From Bisporella sp. PMI_857 (Eukaryota; Ascomycota; Leotiomycetes; Helotiales; Helotiaceae), in assembly GCA_021307315.1 (NCBI GenBank), contig JAJSPD010000060.1, positions 124,001 to 188,000 of the forward strand: DNA of 64,000 nucleotides, in the 5' to 3' direction. Every line of letters begins with the position of its first letter. Position 1 is the stretch's first letter. Positions 46,739 through 59,067 of the stretch are shown here, piece by piece. The notes beneath the pieces are model-generated. The model did no database searches, was not told the origin of the DNA, and was given only the letters and a program-made list of their open reading frames with translations. A program made the translations under genes and the position numbers.

Positions 46739-48041
46739 ACGGCTGATGTACTTCTAAGAGCTTCCACGCGGGCTGGAGGCCCTGGAAGTTTGCATACTTT
46801 TTTCTTCTTGTACGCATGACTTAGTTATGGGTTTGTTTACTTGCGCTAGCGCTGGATAACAAACCCATCTAATCTAACATCACCATGGACTTACTTTTGT
46901 GGAGGCTTGCGACTCCTTTTTACGACTCATCCAGCATGCTGCATCTTGGCCTCCGAATTCCTCGAAGATATTCTCATCGCAGTGGTTTTCGTTGGATGGA
47001 TTAGCTACTTGTTTGTCAATACAGGCATGGTGGCTACGCCCCATCACCAATTCACTTCTTGTACAAAAACTTCGATGCATGGTATTTTCTCGGGTGCGAT
47101 GATCTTCTTTCGTTTTACTGTATGTCCATTTACAGCCTTTTTTATGGTGGGTATCTCACGGCCTTCGAGGATATCTCACATGGATTTGGTGGATGGATTT
47201 TGCAGCTAGGTGGGACATAAAGGAAGCTACATAGCCGTCATGAATACAGAGATACTCATGAATAACGACAAAAGTTTTTTGACTATAGACCTATCCTTTG
47301 ATGGTGCTTTGAATGTGATGAGAATCCGCTTATTGTGCGGACCAACAAGCGTGAGTCTATGTGCACGTAAAGCCAATATATGAGCAACTAGCTGCAATAT
47401 ATAATGTACGAGGTCAGGAACAACTAGGTTGAATGGAGCTTGATGTTCTAGGTGCTATATCGTCCAGAAAAAACTTAGCCTGCATCGCTTCATATATTCC
47501 ATGGATAAAACCACTACACGTTCATGATAGAGCAATAAAATTACCTGTAAGGGCATTGCAGAATTACATAGGGTTAGCAGAGAAATTATTCCCTTCCTTA
47601 CTGAGTTTGAGAAGCGTGGTTCGCTTCGGTGGCATGTGCACTACATCACATTCCTACCCCAGCCTATCATGTCTTAGATAACTGTCCGTGGCTGATGCGC
47701 TTTCAATAACAACAACCAGCCTCTTTAAACTCCGCAACAGGCTTAGCAGACTTCCATTTCTTGCGTCCATACTAATGCTCAGCTACTGGTATCATGCCGT
47801 GATTTTTTGCAAAATTTTCTCTTGATCTGCAAAACTCGGAGAAGAGGGGCTCGTCATACTTTCTGGGCTAGGCCAAGTTGATTACGTTACCCCACTATCT
47901 TGCCTTCCAAAAGTCCATAGCCCAACTACAGGTCGCGTCAACAGGCTTTTGAGTTTGTCTGTCTATCCACTGTACCATCCGGCACTTGAGTTATTCGCCA
48001 TCCAGCAAGGTTGAAAGATTTTCTGACCCTGTGACGCTAGG
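46739..48041. other. Intergenic
   Basis: No gene supported. A frame near 47433-47681 has mildly coding-like composition but no start context or domain. A splice-acceptor-like CTGACCCTGTGACGCTAG just before 48041 leaves open an upstream exon of the next gene. Confidence 0.45.
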
Positions 48042-50498
48042 ATGATGGCGGCACAAATGCGGGGGATGGAAGGAGAGCTTAAGGTGCAAACACTGAAGGA
48101 CATTTTGAGACCTGCGCCGCCCGATACTATGGGAGAGAAGAAGGACAAGATCAAGTTGGTGAACAAAGCGGGGGAGAGTAAGAGCCCATATGTGAGGGCA
48201 CATGCCTCGAATCCAGTGGCATGGCAACTGTGGGGAGACGAGGCTTTCGAGCTGGCAAAGAGGGAGAATAGGTTGATATTCATAAGCATTGGATATCATG
48301 CTTGTCATTGTGAGTCCAGCCTTTGGAATGTAGAGGGCAGTGCTGACGAAATAGGGTGCCATGTCATGGAGCGCGAGTCCTTTGAGAACGAAGAAGTTGC
48401 GACAATACTCAACGAATCTTTCATCCCTATTAAAATTGACCGGGAAGAGCGTCCAGATATCGACCGCATATACATGAATTATGTGCAGGCCACTACGGGA
48501 TCTGCGGGCTTTCCTCTGAATGTATTTGTAACACCGGACCTGAAGCCCGTCTTTGGGGGTACATATTGGCCAGGTCCTTCAAGCAATAAATCTCCCTCGG
48601 AAGATCAGGTTGATTTCCTTGTGGTCCTGAAGAAGTTAGAGGCAGTATGGAAGGATCAAGAGGAGAAATGTCGGCAAGATTCGGCTCAAATTCTACAGCA
48701 ACTGAAAGAGTTTTCTGCAGACGGCACTTATGGGGACAGGCTGGGAGAAGGTAGCGATGGGGTTGATATTGAGCTGCTCGAGGAAGCATATCAGAACTTT
48801 GCATCGACATTTGATACCATAAACGGTGGATTCGGAATATCACCCAAGTTTCCTACGCCGTCGAAACTATCTTTCCTACTACGGTTGGGCCAGTATCCGC
48901 AGGCTGTATTGGACGTGGTTGGAGATGCAGAGTGCAGGGTAGCAGAAAACATGGCAATTTCAACGCTGCGAAAAATGGCCCGTGGCGGTATACACGACCA
49001 TATCGGGAATGGGTTCGCAAGATATTCAGTCACGGCAGACTGGTCATTGCCTCATTTCGAGAAAATGCTCTACGATAATGCGCAACTCTTACATGTATAT
49101 CTAGATGCTTTCTTACTATCTCGAGATGCTGAACTTCTGGGAGTGGTTTATGATATTGCGGCTTACCTTAGTACAACTCTTGCGCATCCTGATGGCGGCT
49201 TTTATTCCAGTGAAGATGCGGATAGCTACTATAGAAAAGGAGATACAGATAAACGAGAAGGTGCCTTTTACGTATGGACGAAACGAGAGTTTGAGAATGT
49301 CCTTGGGACACAGGCTGAGCCAATATTATCCGCGTTCTTCAATGTCAGCAGCCATGGCAATGTACTGCCTGAGAATGATTCTCAAGACGAATTTATCGAT
49401 CAAAATGTTCTTGCAGTAGTCAGCAATCCGGCGGCTTTGGCAAGTACATTCGGCATGAAAGAGGATGAAATCGTGAGGACGATTAAGGAAGGAAAGGCTG
49501 CTTTACTGGCCCATAGAGAAAAGGAGAGGATACGACCTGCTCTTGATGACAAGATTGTGGTCAGTTGGAATGGCATCGCCATAGGAGCTTTAGCTCGATT
49601 GTCAGCTGTCACGAAAGGATTTGACCCAGAAAAATCAAGAGACTTCATAACAGCAGCCCTTTCAGCAGCAAACTTCATAAAAGAAAGGCTTTATGACGAG
49701 CATGAGAAGATTCTATATAGAGTATGGCGAGAGGGTCGAGGAGATTCAAAGGGATTTACGGACGATTACGCATTCTTAATCGAGGGTTTAATTGATCTAT
49801 ATGAAGCCACATTTGATGAAAAATGGCTGCATTGGGCAGATGATCTTCAGCAATCTCAAAATACCCAATTCTACGATACCGAAGGCACTGGTGGTTTCTT
49901 CTTCACCACCAAATCTTCCTCAGATGCAATATTGCGTTTGAAAGTTGGAATGGATGAAAGTGAGCCATCGACAAATGGAATTTCTGCTTCTAATCTATAT
50001 CGCCTCTCATCTGTGCTCAACGATGACTCGTATGCCCGGAAAGCCAAAGAAACAATATCGAGCTTTGAATCGGAATTGCTGCAATATCCCTGGTTGTTTG
50101 CATCCTTTATTCCTAGCATTGTTGCAAGACAGTAAGTTTCCCGCATTATTAAAGGCATAACTTTCGGCTTGGTTCTTCCCCAGCGAAAATCAAAATCATT
50201 ACTTACATTCGATAGTCTTGGCTTGAAAGGTACAATTGTGGCTGGGAGTGGCGATGAGAAGGTCAAAGCATTCGAAAAGCAGCCTAGAGGCGCTCTCGGC
50301 ACTTTCGCAAAGCTAACAACAGAATCTAAGTGGTTAAGAGAACGAAACTCACTACTGACTAGCTTTGGTGGCGATGGCAAGACCAGAATACTGGTATGTG
50401 AAGGCGGAGTATGTAAAGAGGAGCCAGTCTCAGAAGATTTGGGTGTAGAGAAACTTGACATCGCAGATAGAGCGGAGGAACAGAAGGAAGCGAGCTAA
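48042..50498 (+). CDS. DUF255/SPATA20-type thioredoxin-fold protein
   Basis: Exons are 48042-48309, 48355-50131 and 50216-50498, giving 775 residues from the first ATG. A later in-frame ATG (48129) may be the real start, as the family usually begins just before KLVNKAGESKSPYVRAHA. The N-terminal thioredoxin-like domain has the redox motif C88-H-W-C91, made only by splicing across intron 1. It continues VMERESF, DREERPD and GFPLNVFVTPD. A six-hairpin alpha/alpha glycosidase-like domain fills the rest (GGIHDHIGNGFARYS, LPHFEKMLYDNAQL, FYSSEDADSY, DDYAFLIEGLIDLYE). The biochemical role of the family is not settled. Intron 2 is placed so RHLGLKGTIV continues the fold. Confidence 0.93.
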
Positions 50499-50934
50499 TA
50501 AACTTGGAAGGCTGACAACTGAAGCGTTTGAAGGAGTTTTTGGCTTTATAGGGGCATATTCCCAGGCGCAGGCGTACTCTAAGAGGGTATTTGTTATAGG
50601 AGGTATATTCTTTTGATCATAACGCACTATTGAGACTATCTACATAATAAATGAGATACTTTCTACTTCCAAACAGGTCTGAAAATAACCTCTAAACGAG
50701 CATTCTGTGACCGTAAGGAATCGAGAATATTAGTAGTCTATATTACATAATATACATTTCCTTCTCGAGAATATTATTCCTCTAGTAGTCGATACGTCAG
50801 CCAAGATACATCACGTGGTTATTCATTCAACACGGCATCTCGCACGGAGGGAAGCAATTGCTCCCCAATATCATACAACGTTCTCATTCTCTCGATTACC
50901 CAATTTCATCCTTTGGGGCAGTAACGAAAAGGCA
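50499..50934. other. Intergenic
   Basis: An AT-rich spacer between two same-strand genes; nothing recognised. Confidence 0.5.
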
Positions 50935-52041
50935 ATGGCAGATATGTTATGCGAACGCACCTTCACCAGATTCGGCAGCCTTCCCAAGGAGCTCCGCATG
51001 ATGATCTGGAAGGCCGCGTTACCTGGCCCCCGAATCGTGGAAATCGTACAAAAGCCACTAAAGAAAACCGCTGGGGCCTGGGCGCGAGAGAACGGCTCAT
51101 AACCGCTAGATATCCTCCGCGCAGCGGGACTTTCTAATCAAGAGATACAAGACCACCCGAGTCTAGATCCTGACGAGAGTCTGCTTGGCATCACATCGCG
51201 CTCCCCCCCTCCGACAATTCTGTTCGTCTGCCAGGAGGCGTACGAGGCGGTGAGGATGCATTATCAGAAGGCTTTCTCGTGTTTCGGCAGCTTCGCCGAG
51301 ACGTGGTTTGATTTCTCCAGTGACATTTTGTATCTGAGGTGGGAGACTTACATGCAAGAACGGGGCTACGGGTTCTCTGGCGCGTGTCTCGCCGAAGGGT
51401 TCCGCACCCTCTGGGGTCTCCGCTCGCGGGGCGACGTGCGGAAGGTCGAGCACCTCGCTTTCATGCTTGACCCGGACAATTTCCACGATTTCGATCATCC
51501 GTTCACTCGGGAAGAGAACGATCGCATCTATACGACGATGGTGGCTGACTTGCTGTGTTTCTTTGGCGGGCTGAAGACGTTCACGGTGATTTGTGATCAT
51601 TATGCGGACGATGGGCACTTTGATATCGAGTTTAGGAGTCCAATTGACTATGATAAAGCCGTTGACAGGTATTGTAATTTTGAATATGCACCGAAAGATG
51701 AGTGGGAGGAGGAATCACCAAATAATGAGTGGGAGGAGGGTTTAATGCACCCATTTGCGGAGTGTCTTCATATCAATACTAAGGTTATTGAGGATATTAA
51801 AAGTATGAGGAACCTTGAGGGGCGCGAATCATGGTGGAAATTTCCTCAGTTTGAGGAGAAAGTCGCTATTTCGAAGGAAAGGCGCGAAGGTCTGGATGGC
51901 CTGTACGAAATGGTTTGGGAGGTTATAGATGAGCTAAATAAACACTTCGAAGCGACGAGAAGGATGATGCACGATAGAGATACATCTGGATCGAGTGTAG
52001 CAGACGAGGATCTTGACTTGGACGGCGATGGAAGTTCTTGA
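50935..52041 (+). pseudogene. 2EXR-domain protein gene with an in-frame stop
   Basis: From ATG 50935 the first 55 codons encode a 2EXR motif (FTRFGSLPKELRMMIWKAAL, then PGPRIVEI), followed by a TAA at 51100-51102. The same frame stays open for a further 312 codons to 52041. It includes the family's conserved PPPTILFVCQEAYEAV and an acidic C-terminus. No GT...AG pair removes the stop and keeps the frame: donors at 51037 and 51046 are phase 0, while acceptors at 51109 and 51124 need other phases. A nonsense mutation is most likely; a sequencing error or unusual splice is possible. 2EXR proteins are abundant in filamentous ascomycetes and uncharacterised. Confidence 0.72.
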
Positions 52042-53311
52042 GTATTAGAATAATTAGGTGGAATAGTATAACGTCTGCACCGATTCTCGCCTGAAACGTC
52101 ACACTGAGAGAAGGGCGATTATGGACTAGAGGATGGTAAGTCGCAAGGGTAGAAACCCATGACTCTCAAGCTTTGCTATTCTAGATCGTTTCGGTGTTCA
52201 AAAAAGCAGAAGCAGAAGCAGAATCACCGTCGGCAATTTTTCAATCGGCACTGGAGTATATCCCGATGACCCAATTGGATTATGCCTGACTTCACAACTG
52301 CACTTGCTCATGCGCTCGCACTCCTCAGCATCTCAGCTGAATAGCGAATACGAATCATAGTTGATCTATCTAGGCGTCAACTCAAATTGAGCTCTCACAA
52401 AGCCAACTGCTGCGGAAAACGCGGCCGTACCGTGTTTTCCCCCTTCGAGCAGTGCGTTGCATCTCATTATGGCAAGAGCCTGATTTTTTCGGGCGGTGTC
52501 AGCGAGGAGAAATCGTCGGTTGCCGCCCCGCGTCAGATTTCTCGCCCCAAAGCAACAGTCTTATGACCTCTCCAATTGGCCAAGATTGACCATCTCGATA
52601 AATGCTGCAAATTTAACGTTAACTCTGAATTCGTTACACTCCGATTGTAACCCTTCGAATTATGCGGGCTGAGGTTAAGAATTTCAGTGTGATTTGTGCA
52701 GCCTATCGATTCTCGGAAGCGAGAGGTTTTTATTGGACGATTTCCGCACAATGCAACGTTCTGGAAGGATGATCACGTTTCTCTTGCATATTGGGCTGAG
52801 TGGTAGGGCTGAGTAATCTCTCCAAATGTTCAAGGTAACCCTTTATTTTCCTGTTGATAGCGGGATCTCATGGCTTAGAAGAATCCTGAGTAAGAATCTG
52901 GCTCGCTTCTGCAAGCTGATTACTCACCTACTTTATTTTGATTCATCAAATGAAAGCAAGCAGAGCGGTCAATCTAGGAGAGTTCTGAGATTGAATTAGC
53001 CTCAATTGGTCGAGCTGAATGGAAGGACCGGCTTAGGACCCCAAGTTTTGATGCCTCCTACTCCAGCAGCAGAAGTATGCTGCAGAGCTGTTCCGTCCGA
53101 ATCCTAGTCTGCCATGTTCAGGCCCAATACCTTCTTCTGTGGATTCTCCAAGCTGTGGGAATGCATTAATCCCGACTGGAAGGGGCTGAAAATCCGGCCT
53201 GACATATGGTTGACTCTAGAATATGAGGTACAACCTTGAAAAGCATCCAGATTCTCTAGTCGTTGCCTTTGCTTGGTTCAGTCATTTTTGGAGTTTTCAC
53301 TGTCGATCACT
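52042..53311. other. Intergenic
   Basis: 1.27 kb, no supported gene or repeat. It should carry the promoter of the membrane lectin-like gene. Confidence 0.5.
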
Positions 53312-55726
53312 ATGTATTTCGGCTCTTTGTGCGTGTTCATTTTGTGGTTTCTGTCAGCAGGACCAAGTTTTGTTTCTGCACAAGGCCTTGCTGCTTTGTA
53401 CACCAGTAGCGGCAACAGAACAGGTCAAATTATTGCCGTTCAAGATCCCTCTACAAGCGGGTTTCTATGCAATTCCTACTCGAGTACAGGATACAGCTCT
53501 CCACAGAGCGTTCCTGTTACTACAGTTCCCAAAAATGGGACAGCTGTTGCTATCGCAGGGTATAGTAACAGTTTCAGCATCTATGTAAGTTTTTCGTTTA
53601 GGAATCTATTGAGAGTGGTCTTATAGAGCTTTGTTGTCCTATCTGTACAGTATCTGATTGAGAAAAGGGCTACCTCTTCTATCAAGCAGCGAAGGGTGGG
53701 GTTATGCTAGTGGTCGTCAAGTGCTCCTATGCCTCCGGACTCTGTGTCAACTATCAAGAGAGAAACATCACGGTCAACGCCACGGTTCCTGTTCACCAAA
53801 ATACACGGCTTACAGCTTCTCTAATCTCCACATGGGGTGGCTTTCGTGTCAACTACGAAGATGCTTATGGTTCTATAAGACAAGTCTCTTATGCTAATAG
53901 CACTTCCGAAGGAGGCACCCTGACAGACTGGGCGGATGGAGAGCTCGTCGGAAACGCAACGGGTACAGAAAATCATGCCTTCTCTTCAGCATACATCAAA
54001 ACAAATCTAACTATCGCCCCTTCAAGCCAAATGGTTTATCAAATTAGCAATGGGCAGATCAAAACGCTCACAAATACCATCTACAAGAACTGGACCAATG
54101 AAACAAGTCAACTATGGACATCTATAAGTAAGTGAAATTTTTCGTCCATATCTGAATGTCGAGCACCACGACGATCTCAAATGGCTAGGATCAAGACATC
54201 AAGACATCTGACTCGTAATAGCATCTGAAAGAACCAATTTACCATTTCTTCCTTTGGCCAATGCAACGTTTGCGTCTGTGCGTCACCTAGATTGGTATTG
54301 TTTGTTCTACGTAGGTACGAATAAGCAGCTTCAGTTTATGCGCTCCACAGACGGTGGTCAAAATTGGTCAGCAGAGCCGCCAATGGGTGCTTCAACTTGG
54401 CCAGCAGCCGATGAACCAAATGCACCTATCGCAGCTATAAAGACCGGGAATTCATCAGCCGTCTTCTATTCCTCCGGGAAGAAAATTGTCCAACTGAACC
54501 TCACCGATCAAAATTGGTTACCTTACACTGTCGTAGAACCGACAGTAATTCCTGCGAATACAACTTCGAATACGACGATTCCTCAAATCAATCCTCCCAA
54601 GCAAAATTCAGACCCAATAAAGCGACCTGAAGTAATTGGAGGCATCGCGGCAGGCTCCGCGGTATTTATTATCCTTGTTCTCGTCCTCGGATGGCTATTT
54701 TATCGTAAGAAATCAAAGTCGAAAGCAGTCAAGATACTGGATAGCGAAGACGAGGAAAAGTCAAGAGATTCTAGCGATTACGACTACTCAGGAAAAGCGG
54801 AGCTACATGGCGAGTCGGATATCAATGAGCTTGATCACGACCCGGAATGCTTATTGCTTCACCAGCTACAACTCCGGCGACATTTTGAACTGCTGGCAAA
54901 GATTCCTGTTGAACTGGATGGGTCGACATGCCGGTGCGAGATTGATACATGCATCAGGCATGAGCTTCCGACATGCTCGGGGAAAGATGAGGATACCAGG
55001 AGTACGAGGACCACAAGGACCACAAGGACCAGAGCTTCTTGTGCGTCGAAAAGGAGAGATGAGTCGTCGACAGCGCTGTCGACAACATCTGAGCTGCCCA
55101 GTTGGACATGGGTGGTTTTGCGGAGATTAGCTGAAGAGCTGGAGGAAGTCGAGGCGCAGAATAGGAGAGAGAAGGGAAAAGAGGCGGACAGAGGATCGGT
55201 TTTGTCAGAGGAAATAAGGATGGCCAGGTCTTTGAGGGCGATGTCTTCCAAAGCGGAGTCACTTAGGGCAGAATTGCCGGATCCGACTTGTAGGATTTAC
55301 AAAGATCAGAAAGGGAAAGACGAGAGCAGCTCAGATGGCGAAGGCGAAGAAGAGGATGACCTCTACTCACCCCAGGAGACGGATATAACGAAAAGAGCCC
55401 AGAGGCCAAAGCTTTCGATTCAGTCGCCGTGTTTGCCATCAAAGCGAACGGATGCGCATCAACACCTGGATCATGACTCACGGCACGATAAAGGAACACC
55501 TGTCGATGACGATATAGTCTCCCCCCAAACAGCAACGGCAGCAAAGCCAAACTTCTCCTTACCACTGTGTGGTGGCTTAACAAAAGCCAGAGATGCGCAG
55601 GAAGATCGTGATAAAAACGATAAAGCACAAAGCCCAAAACATAATGGGAAAGAGGAGGAAGGTGACGATATTGTCTCACCGTTGTCAGCAAAGTCAATCA
55701 CGCTACCGCTTGGAGACGTTCTCTGA
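53312..55726 (+). CDS. Single-pass membrane protein with lectin-like beta-propeller ectodomain
   Basis: Exons are 53312-53584, 53668-54127 and 54222-55726, giving 745 residues. A signal peptide occupies about 1-23 (MYFGSLCVFILWFLSAGPSFVSA). The ectodomain (about 24-380) has repeated blades such as GLAALYTSSGNRTGQI, IAAIKTGNSSAVFYSSGKKIVQ and LQFMRSTDGGQNWS, with many N-x-[ST] sites. This pattern resembles fungal fucose-lectin-type propellers. A transmembrane span at about 384-406 is followed by RKKSKSK stop-transfer. The cytoplasmic tail (about 340 residues) is charged, with an ArgThr-rich patch, a probable coiled coil (LRRLAEELEEVEAQNRR) and three acidic DD-[LI]-[YV]-SP motifs. The exon 2 start (53668, after GAAAAG) is the least certain junction. 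Receptor-like architecture; the ligand is unknown. Confidence 0.75.
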
Positions 55727-56331
55727 ATAACGGACTAAATGGAGATTGAAATTGGGAATAGAGGCGTTTTTAAGAGAAGGGCTGGGTACCTTAGGATGAT
55801 TATGGGATATATGAGTGCATGAGGCTACGAATTCTTTTCTTGTATCTTATATACCGGGCTTTTTAGATAGGGGATGGTAGGAAAATGGGTGTTTTAGCTT
55901 TCGCGTAAGAATTAAATAATGATTGGAATTATGAGATTTCATCGCGCATGCTGCGATTTTAAAGGGGAAGATTCGTTTAGTGCAAGTGCAGCATGTTGCA
56001 TGGTTGATTGATAGCTCAACATGAGCCGGGCGCTATACTTCATCTATTAACCATAACCCACAGGAAGAATGCAATGTTTGAACATGCTCCCCCTCTAACG
56101 CTCTACATCACAGCTGAATCTCCGAACCATAAGCCAGCCGACACCGCGATACGTGAAGAATATTTCCGATCCATCTTCTACCCAAGCCGATAGCATATAG
56201 CATATGTCCAGGATCTTACACAAACAAGCTGACCCTATAAACCCCTCCCCCCCCCCCCAATCCCGTAGGCCCGCTCTATCACATATCCTAACCCTAACAC
56301 CGCGAGCAAAACTCTTGACTTCCGCGGGGCT
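55727..56331. other. Intergenic
   Basis: No supported gene. A C-tract lies at about 56250-56260 near the convergent 3' ends. Confidence 0.5.
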
Positions 56332-56913
56332 TTATCCGTGGATATAATGCCGTACCGCGAACGCCAGCATCGCGACCATCATCCCGCAGAAGACTAATGT
56401 GTATCCATTGGGAAACGTGGCGTAGCCTGGTTTGGTCTTTTATTTGCCTAGTGTTAGCTTCTGCTTTTCTCTTTGACCTTTTTTTTCTTTCCTTCTCTTT
56501 GAGGGGGTTGGATAGGGCGCAGAGAAATAGAGGGGACGGACGGGCTTTCTTGTTGTGGATTGTGAATGTTCGTCATCGTCGGATAGCGACGCGAGCCCGA
56601 AGAGGTCCCAGAGGTTTCGTGGCCAGGGGTCCATGATTTCGGGTGTTATTGGCGTTGTTGGTGTTGCAGGATATGGATATGGATATGGATATGGATCTGT
56701 GTGTGCTTCTGCGTGGTGTGTTTGGGAAGAGAGAATTGGTTGTTTGGTTTCTGTGTGGATGGGCGAGGCTGGGGAGGTGGGTGGTGAGGTCGGAGAAGGG
56801 CGTGCCTTTGGTGAGTTTGTGGGCTTGGAGGAAATTGGGCGAGGGAGGCGGGAAGGTGAAAGTTTGCAGGTGAGTGAGGGATGAGAGGCGGAGGGGAGTC
56901 TTGGGGTTGCCAT
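56332..56913 (-). CDS. Putative tail-anchored membrane protein
   Basis: Exons on the minus strand are 56913-56478 and 56426-56332, giving 176 residues. The 51-nt intron has a weak GTCAAA donor, a good GCTAAC branch and a CCAG acceptor. The N-terminal half is Ser/Pro/Thr-rich with a PYPYPYPYP repeat. A conserved-looking core follows (PRNLWDLFGLASLSDDDE), then lysine/arginine-rich KRRKEKK. Exon 2 supplies a C-terminal hydrophobic segment (YTLVFCGMMVAMLAFAV) ending RHYIHG. That layout fits a tail-anchored protein of the ER or mitochondrial outer membrane. I do not recognise the family. Confidence 0.62.
56669..56696. repeat. GGATAT hexanucleotide repeat
   Basis: Four to five GGATAT units in the coding region of the tail-anchored protein gene, encoding Pro-Tyr repeats on the minus strand. 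Confidence 0.9.
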
Positions 56914-57501
56914 TATGGGTTTCTGTGGGTGGTGTTACGAAATAGTTGGTTTATTAGAATGGGGTTAGATTTTAGGTATCGAGGTGTAAAGTGAAGGAAG
57001 AAGAGGGAGAGATGACTTTGTCTTCTTGAGAGGAAGTCCGAGCTATGCGTAGAGGAAGAAAGGGGAACGCAAGCGATCCGTTTGTGTGCGGAAACTTTGA
57101 ACAAAGAAAATATATGAAGATAGCCATGATTGCAGATGACAGAGATAATATCGCTTGATATTCGTGACATTCATTGAATTATGTTACTTAGTGCTCCAGG
57201 TATTTGTTATATGTACATCGGGTTCAAATCGCAACCTATATCTCCTGCCGACTCTTGTTAGTATGGGATGAGGACTTCCTAAAGTCTTTCATTAGAATTG
57301 TCGCTTGAGAAACGACCTCGGCCTCTCTCGACGGTGCTATTCCATGCCAAGTACAATGCTCTTTGCCACATAGAGCTGTGGTAATCTTTAGAGATTTTCT
57401 GTTGCAGATTACTGATTTGTGAATATGCCCAGTCTTTTTGGCGCATTGGAGAATAAAAGATTCATCGTGGCCCGCTTCAGGATTGTTCCCTGAGCATTGC
57501 T
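56914..57501. other. Intergenic
   Basis: Promoter side of the tail-anchored gene and 3' flank of the acetyltransferase gene. Nothing else recognised. Confidence 0.5.
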
Positions 57502-59067
57502 TCATCCTAGAAACTTTCGTAGATTCCCGCCAATATGCTCTAAATCCAACAAGAAGCTGTCATGCCCAAAGAGACTCAGATCCTCCCCAAGCTCCACATG
57601 AGTGACATTTCTGTTTCCACCTAATCTGAGAGTTTCAGCAATTTCTCTTTGTTGCCATGCCGGGAACAGAATATCGCTTGCCACACCCATAATTAAGGCT
57701 GGATGGGTTTTCAGGCCTTGCAGCCCCTTGACTAAATCTTCCGGTGGCCCCGAGCCTTGAGCTACCGGCTTATTCAAATCCGTTGCCGTATTTGACTCCA
57801 GCTGTTCCTCATATGGCGAATCGGGTAGTGTCAGACTGCACAATGCGGCTTCCTTCTCATTCGTTGACCCAGATTTGAAACGTTGAGCATAAGAGACACG
57901 TCTTGCAGCACTTGCTGCTTGATTCGAAGCGCCTAGATCAAACAAATCCATGGCTTTGCTCACATACAATAGGCTGTTTGCATCATATTCGAGGCAGAAT
58001 TTTTCGCCAGCATGATCCAAGTAAGTTTCTATGAGGAAATCTGGGCATAGTGCGGGCTGCTTGCTGGGATCTGCTCGTCTCCTACCAAATCTTTGTTCCC
58101 ACTCAGGCCCTGAGCGGTATGTGACCGTCGCAATCTCTCGTGCGAGCTTCATACCCCCATGAGGTGGGACGCTATCGTAGTAAAATCCTCGATTCCATTT
58201 TGGGTCCATCATCAACACCTGTCGCTGCGTATGTCGCATTGCGATACTGTAGGGATGACTTCGAGCGCAACCAGATATGCTCGCAATTCGGCCAACTCGA
58301 TCTGGGAACAGAACACCAGCGGCTAGCGACTGCATCCCACCCATACTTGCTCCCACACTAGCGTAGAGTTTATCGATTCCAAGACCGTCAAGGAGCCGAA
58401 ATTGCGCCCGAACCATATCTTCCATTGTCAGTATTGGAAACCTTGTAGCATATCTTTTCCCATCTGCCGGATCGATGCTGCTTGGGCCAGTAGAGCCATA
58501 ACACCCTCCAATTACGTTGGTACATATAACATGGTATTTTTCAGTATCAACACATCCTCCAGGTCCAATAAATTTCTCCCACCATCCTGGTTTTGGATTC
58601 TGCTCTGTGGAATGTGCATGCGAGGAAGCAGAAAGACCAGTGTGTAATAAAATGACGTTAGACTTGTCGGCGTTGAGTTCTCCCCAAGTCTCATAAGCTA
58701 TGTCGAATTCTGGCAGAACTCCTCCCCAGTCGAGAGTCAAAGGATCATGACAGTGATAAGTTTGTGTTGCGCCGCTGGTGTATGAAGGTTCGGGGCCACT
58801 CGATAAAGAACGAGCTTCTAGCGTAGCAGATCTTGACTCGAGAGCATCAAGACAAGGAAAGGCCATGGCAGGGTTTGAAGCCTCTGCCAGGCCAGCAGCT
58901 GTGTTCTTTCGTTTGCCATTTTCATGAAAGCATCTCCTTGGATTGTGTAATCGTGATAATGGAGCTATCACGGCAAGCAGTTGATTATTAAAGGATCTTC
59001 GAGCATATTTGGATGGTGCTGAAGATATTCGCGCAGCTGCGATAAGACTCCTGCTTGAGTTCATCAT
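57502..59067 (-). CDS. Serine O-acetyltransferase, CysA/Cys2-like (MET2-family alpha/beta hydrolase)
   Basis: A single-exon gene of 521 residues from ATG 59067. It belongs to the homoserine O-acetyltransferase fold family. The [10 protein letters not shown] and [11 protein letters not shown] signatures fit the fungal serine O-trans-acetyltransferase branch (Aspergillus CysA, fission yeast Cys2), which makes O-acetylserine for cysteine synthesis, better than the homoserine branch. The catalytic triad is visible: S240 in GASMGGMQ, D465 in ASDILFP and H502 in FGHDS. The first 45 residues are rich in Arg, Ser and Ala without acids, a likely mitochondrial presequence. An insert of about 45 residues (around 385-430) is low in conservation. 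The homoserine enzyme is the alternative call. Confidence 0.93.
   Translation of the reverse strand: MMNSSRSLIAAARISSAPSKYARRSFNNQLLAVIAPLSRLHNPRRCFHENGKRKNTAAGLAEASNPAMAFPCLDALESRSATLEARSLSSGPEPSYTSGATQTYHCHDPLTLDWGGVLPEFDIAYETWGELNADKSNVILLHTGLSASSHAHSTEQNPKPGWWEKFIGPGGCVDTEKYHVICTNVIGGCYGSTGPSSIDPADGKRYATRFPILTMEDMVRAQFRLLDGLGIDKLYASVGASMGGMQSLAAGVLFPDRVGRIASISGCARSHPYSIAMRHTQRQVLMMDPKWNRGFYYDSVPPHGGMKLAREIATVTYRSGPEWEQRFGRRRADPSKQPALCPDFLIETYLDHAGEKFCLEYDANSLLYVSKAMDLFDLGASNQAASAARRVSYAQRFKSGSTNEKEAALCSLTLPDSPYEEQLESNTATDLNKPVAQGSGPPEDLVKGLQGLKTHPALIMGVASDILFPAWQQREIAETLRLGGNRNVTHVELGEDLSLFGHDSFLLDLEHIGGNLRKFLG

Noticed and set aside
48493..48843. Minus-strand frame opposite the DUF255 gene
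   Set aside because: Shadow of a highly conserved coding exon on the other strand.
54859..55697. Several minus-strand frames opposite the membrane lectin-like gene
   Set aside because: They mirror the low-complexity tail; leucine/serine-rich translations are expected there.
57215..57232. GGGTTCAAATC, similar to a tRNA B box
   Set aside because: No A box or pairing arms at the right distance on either side.
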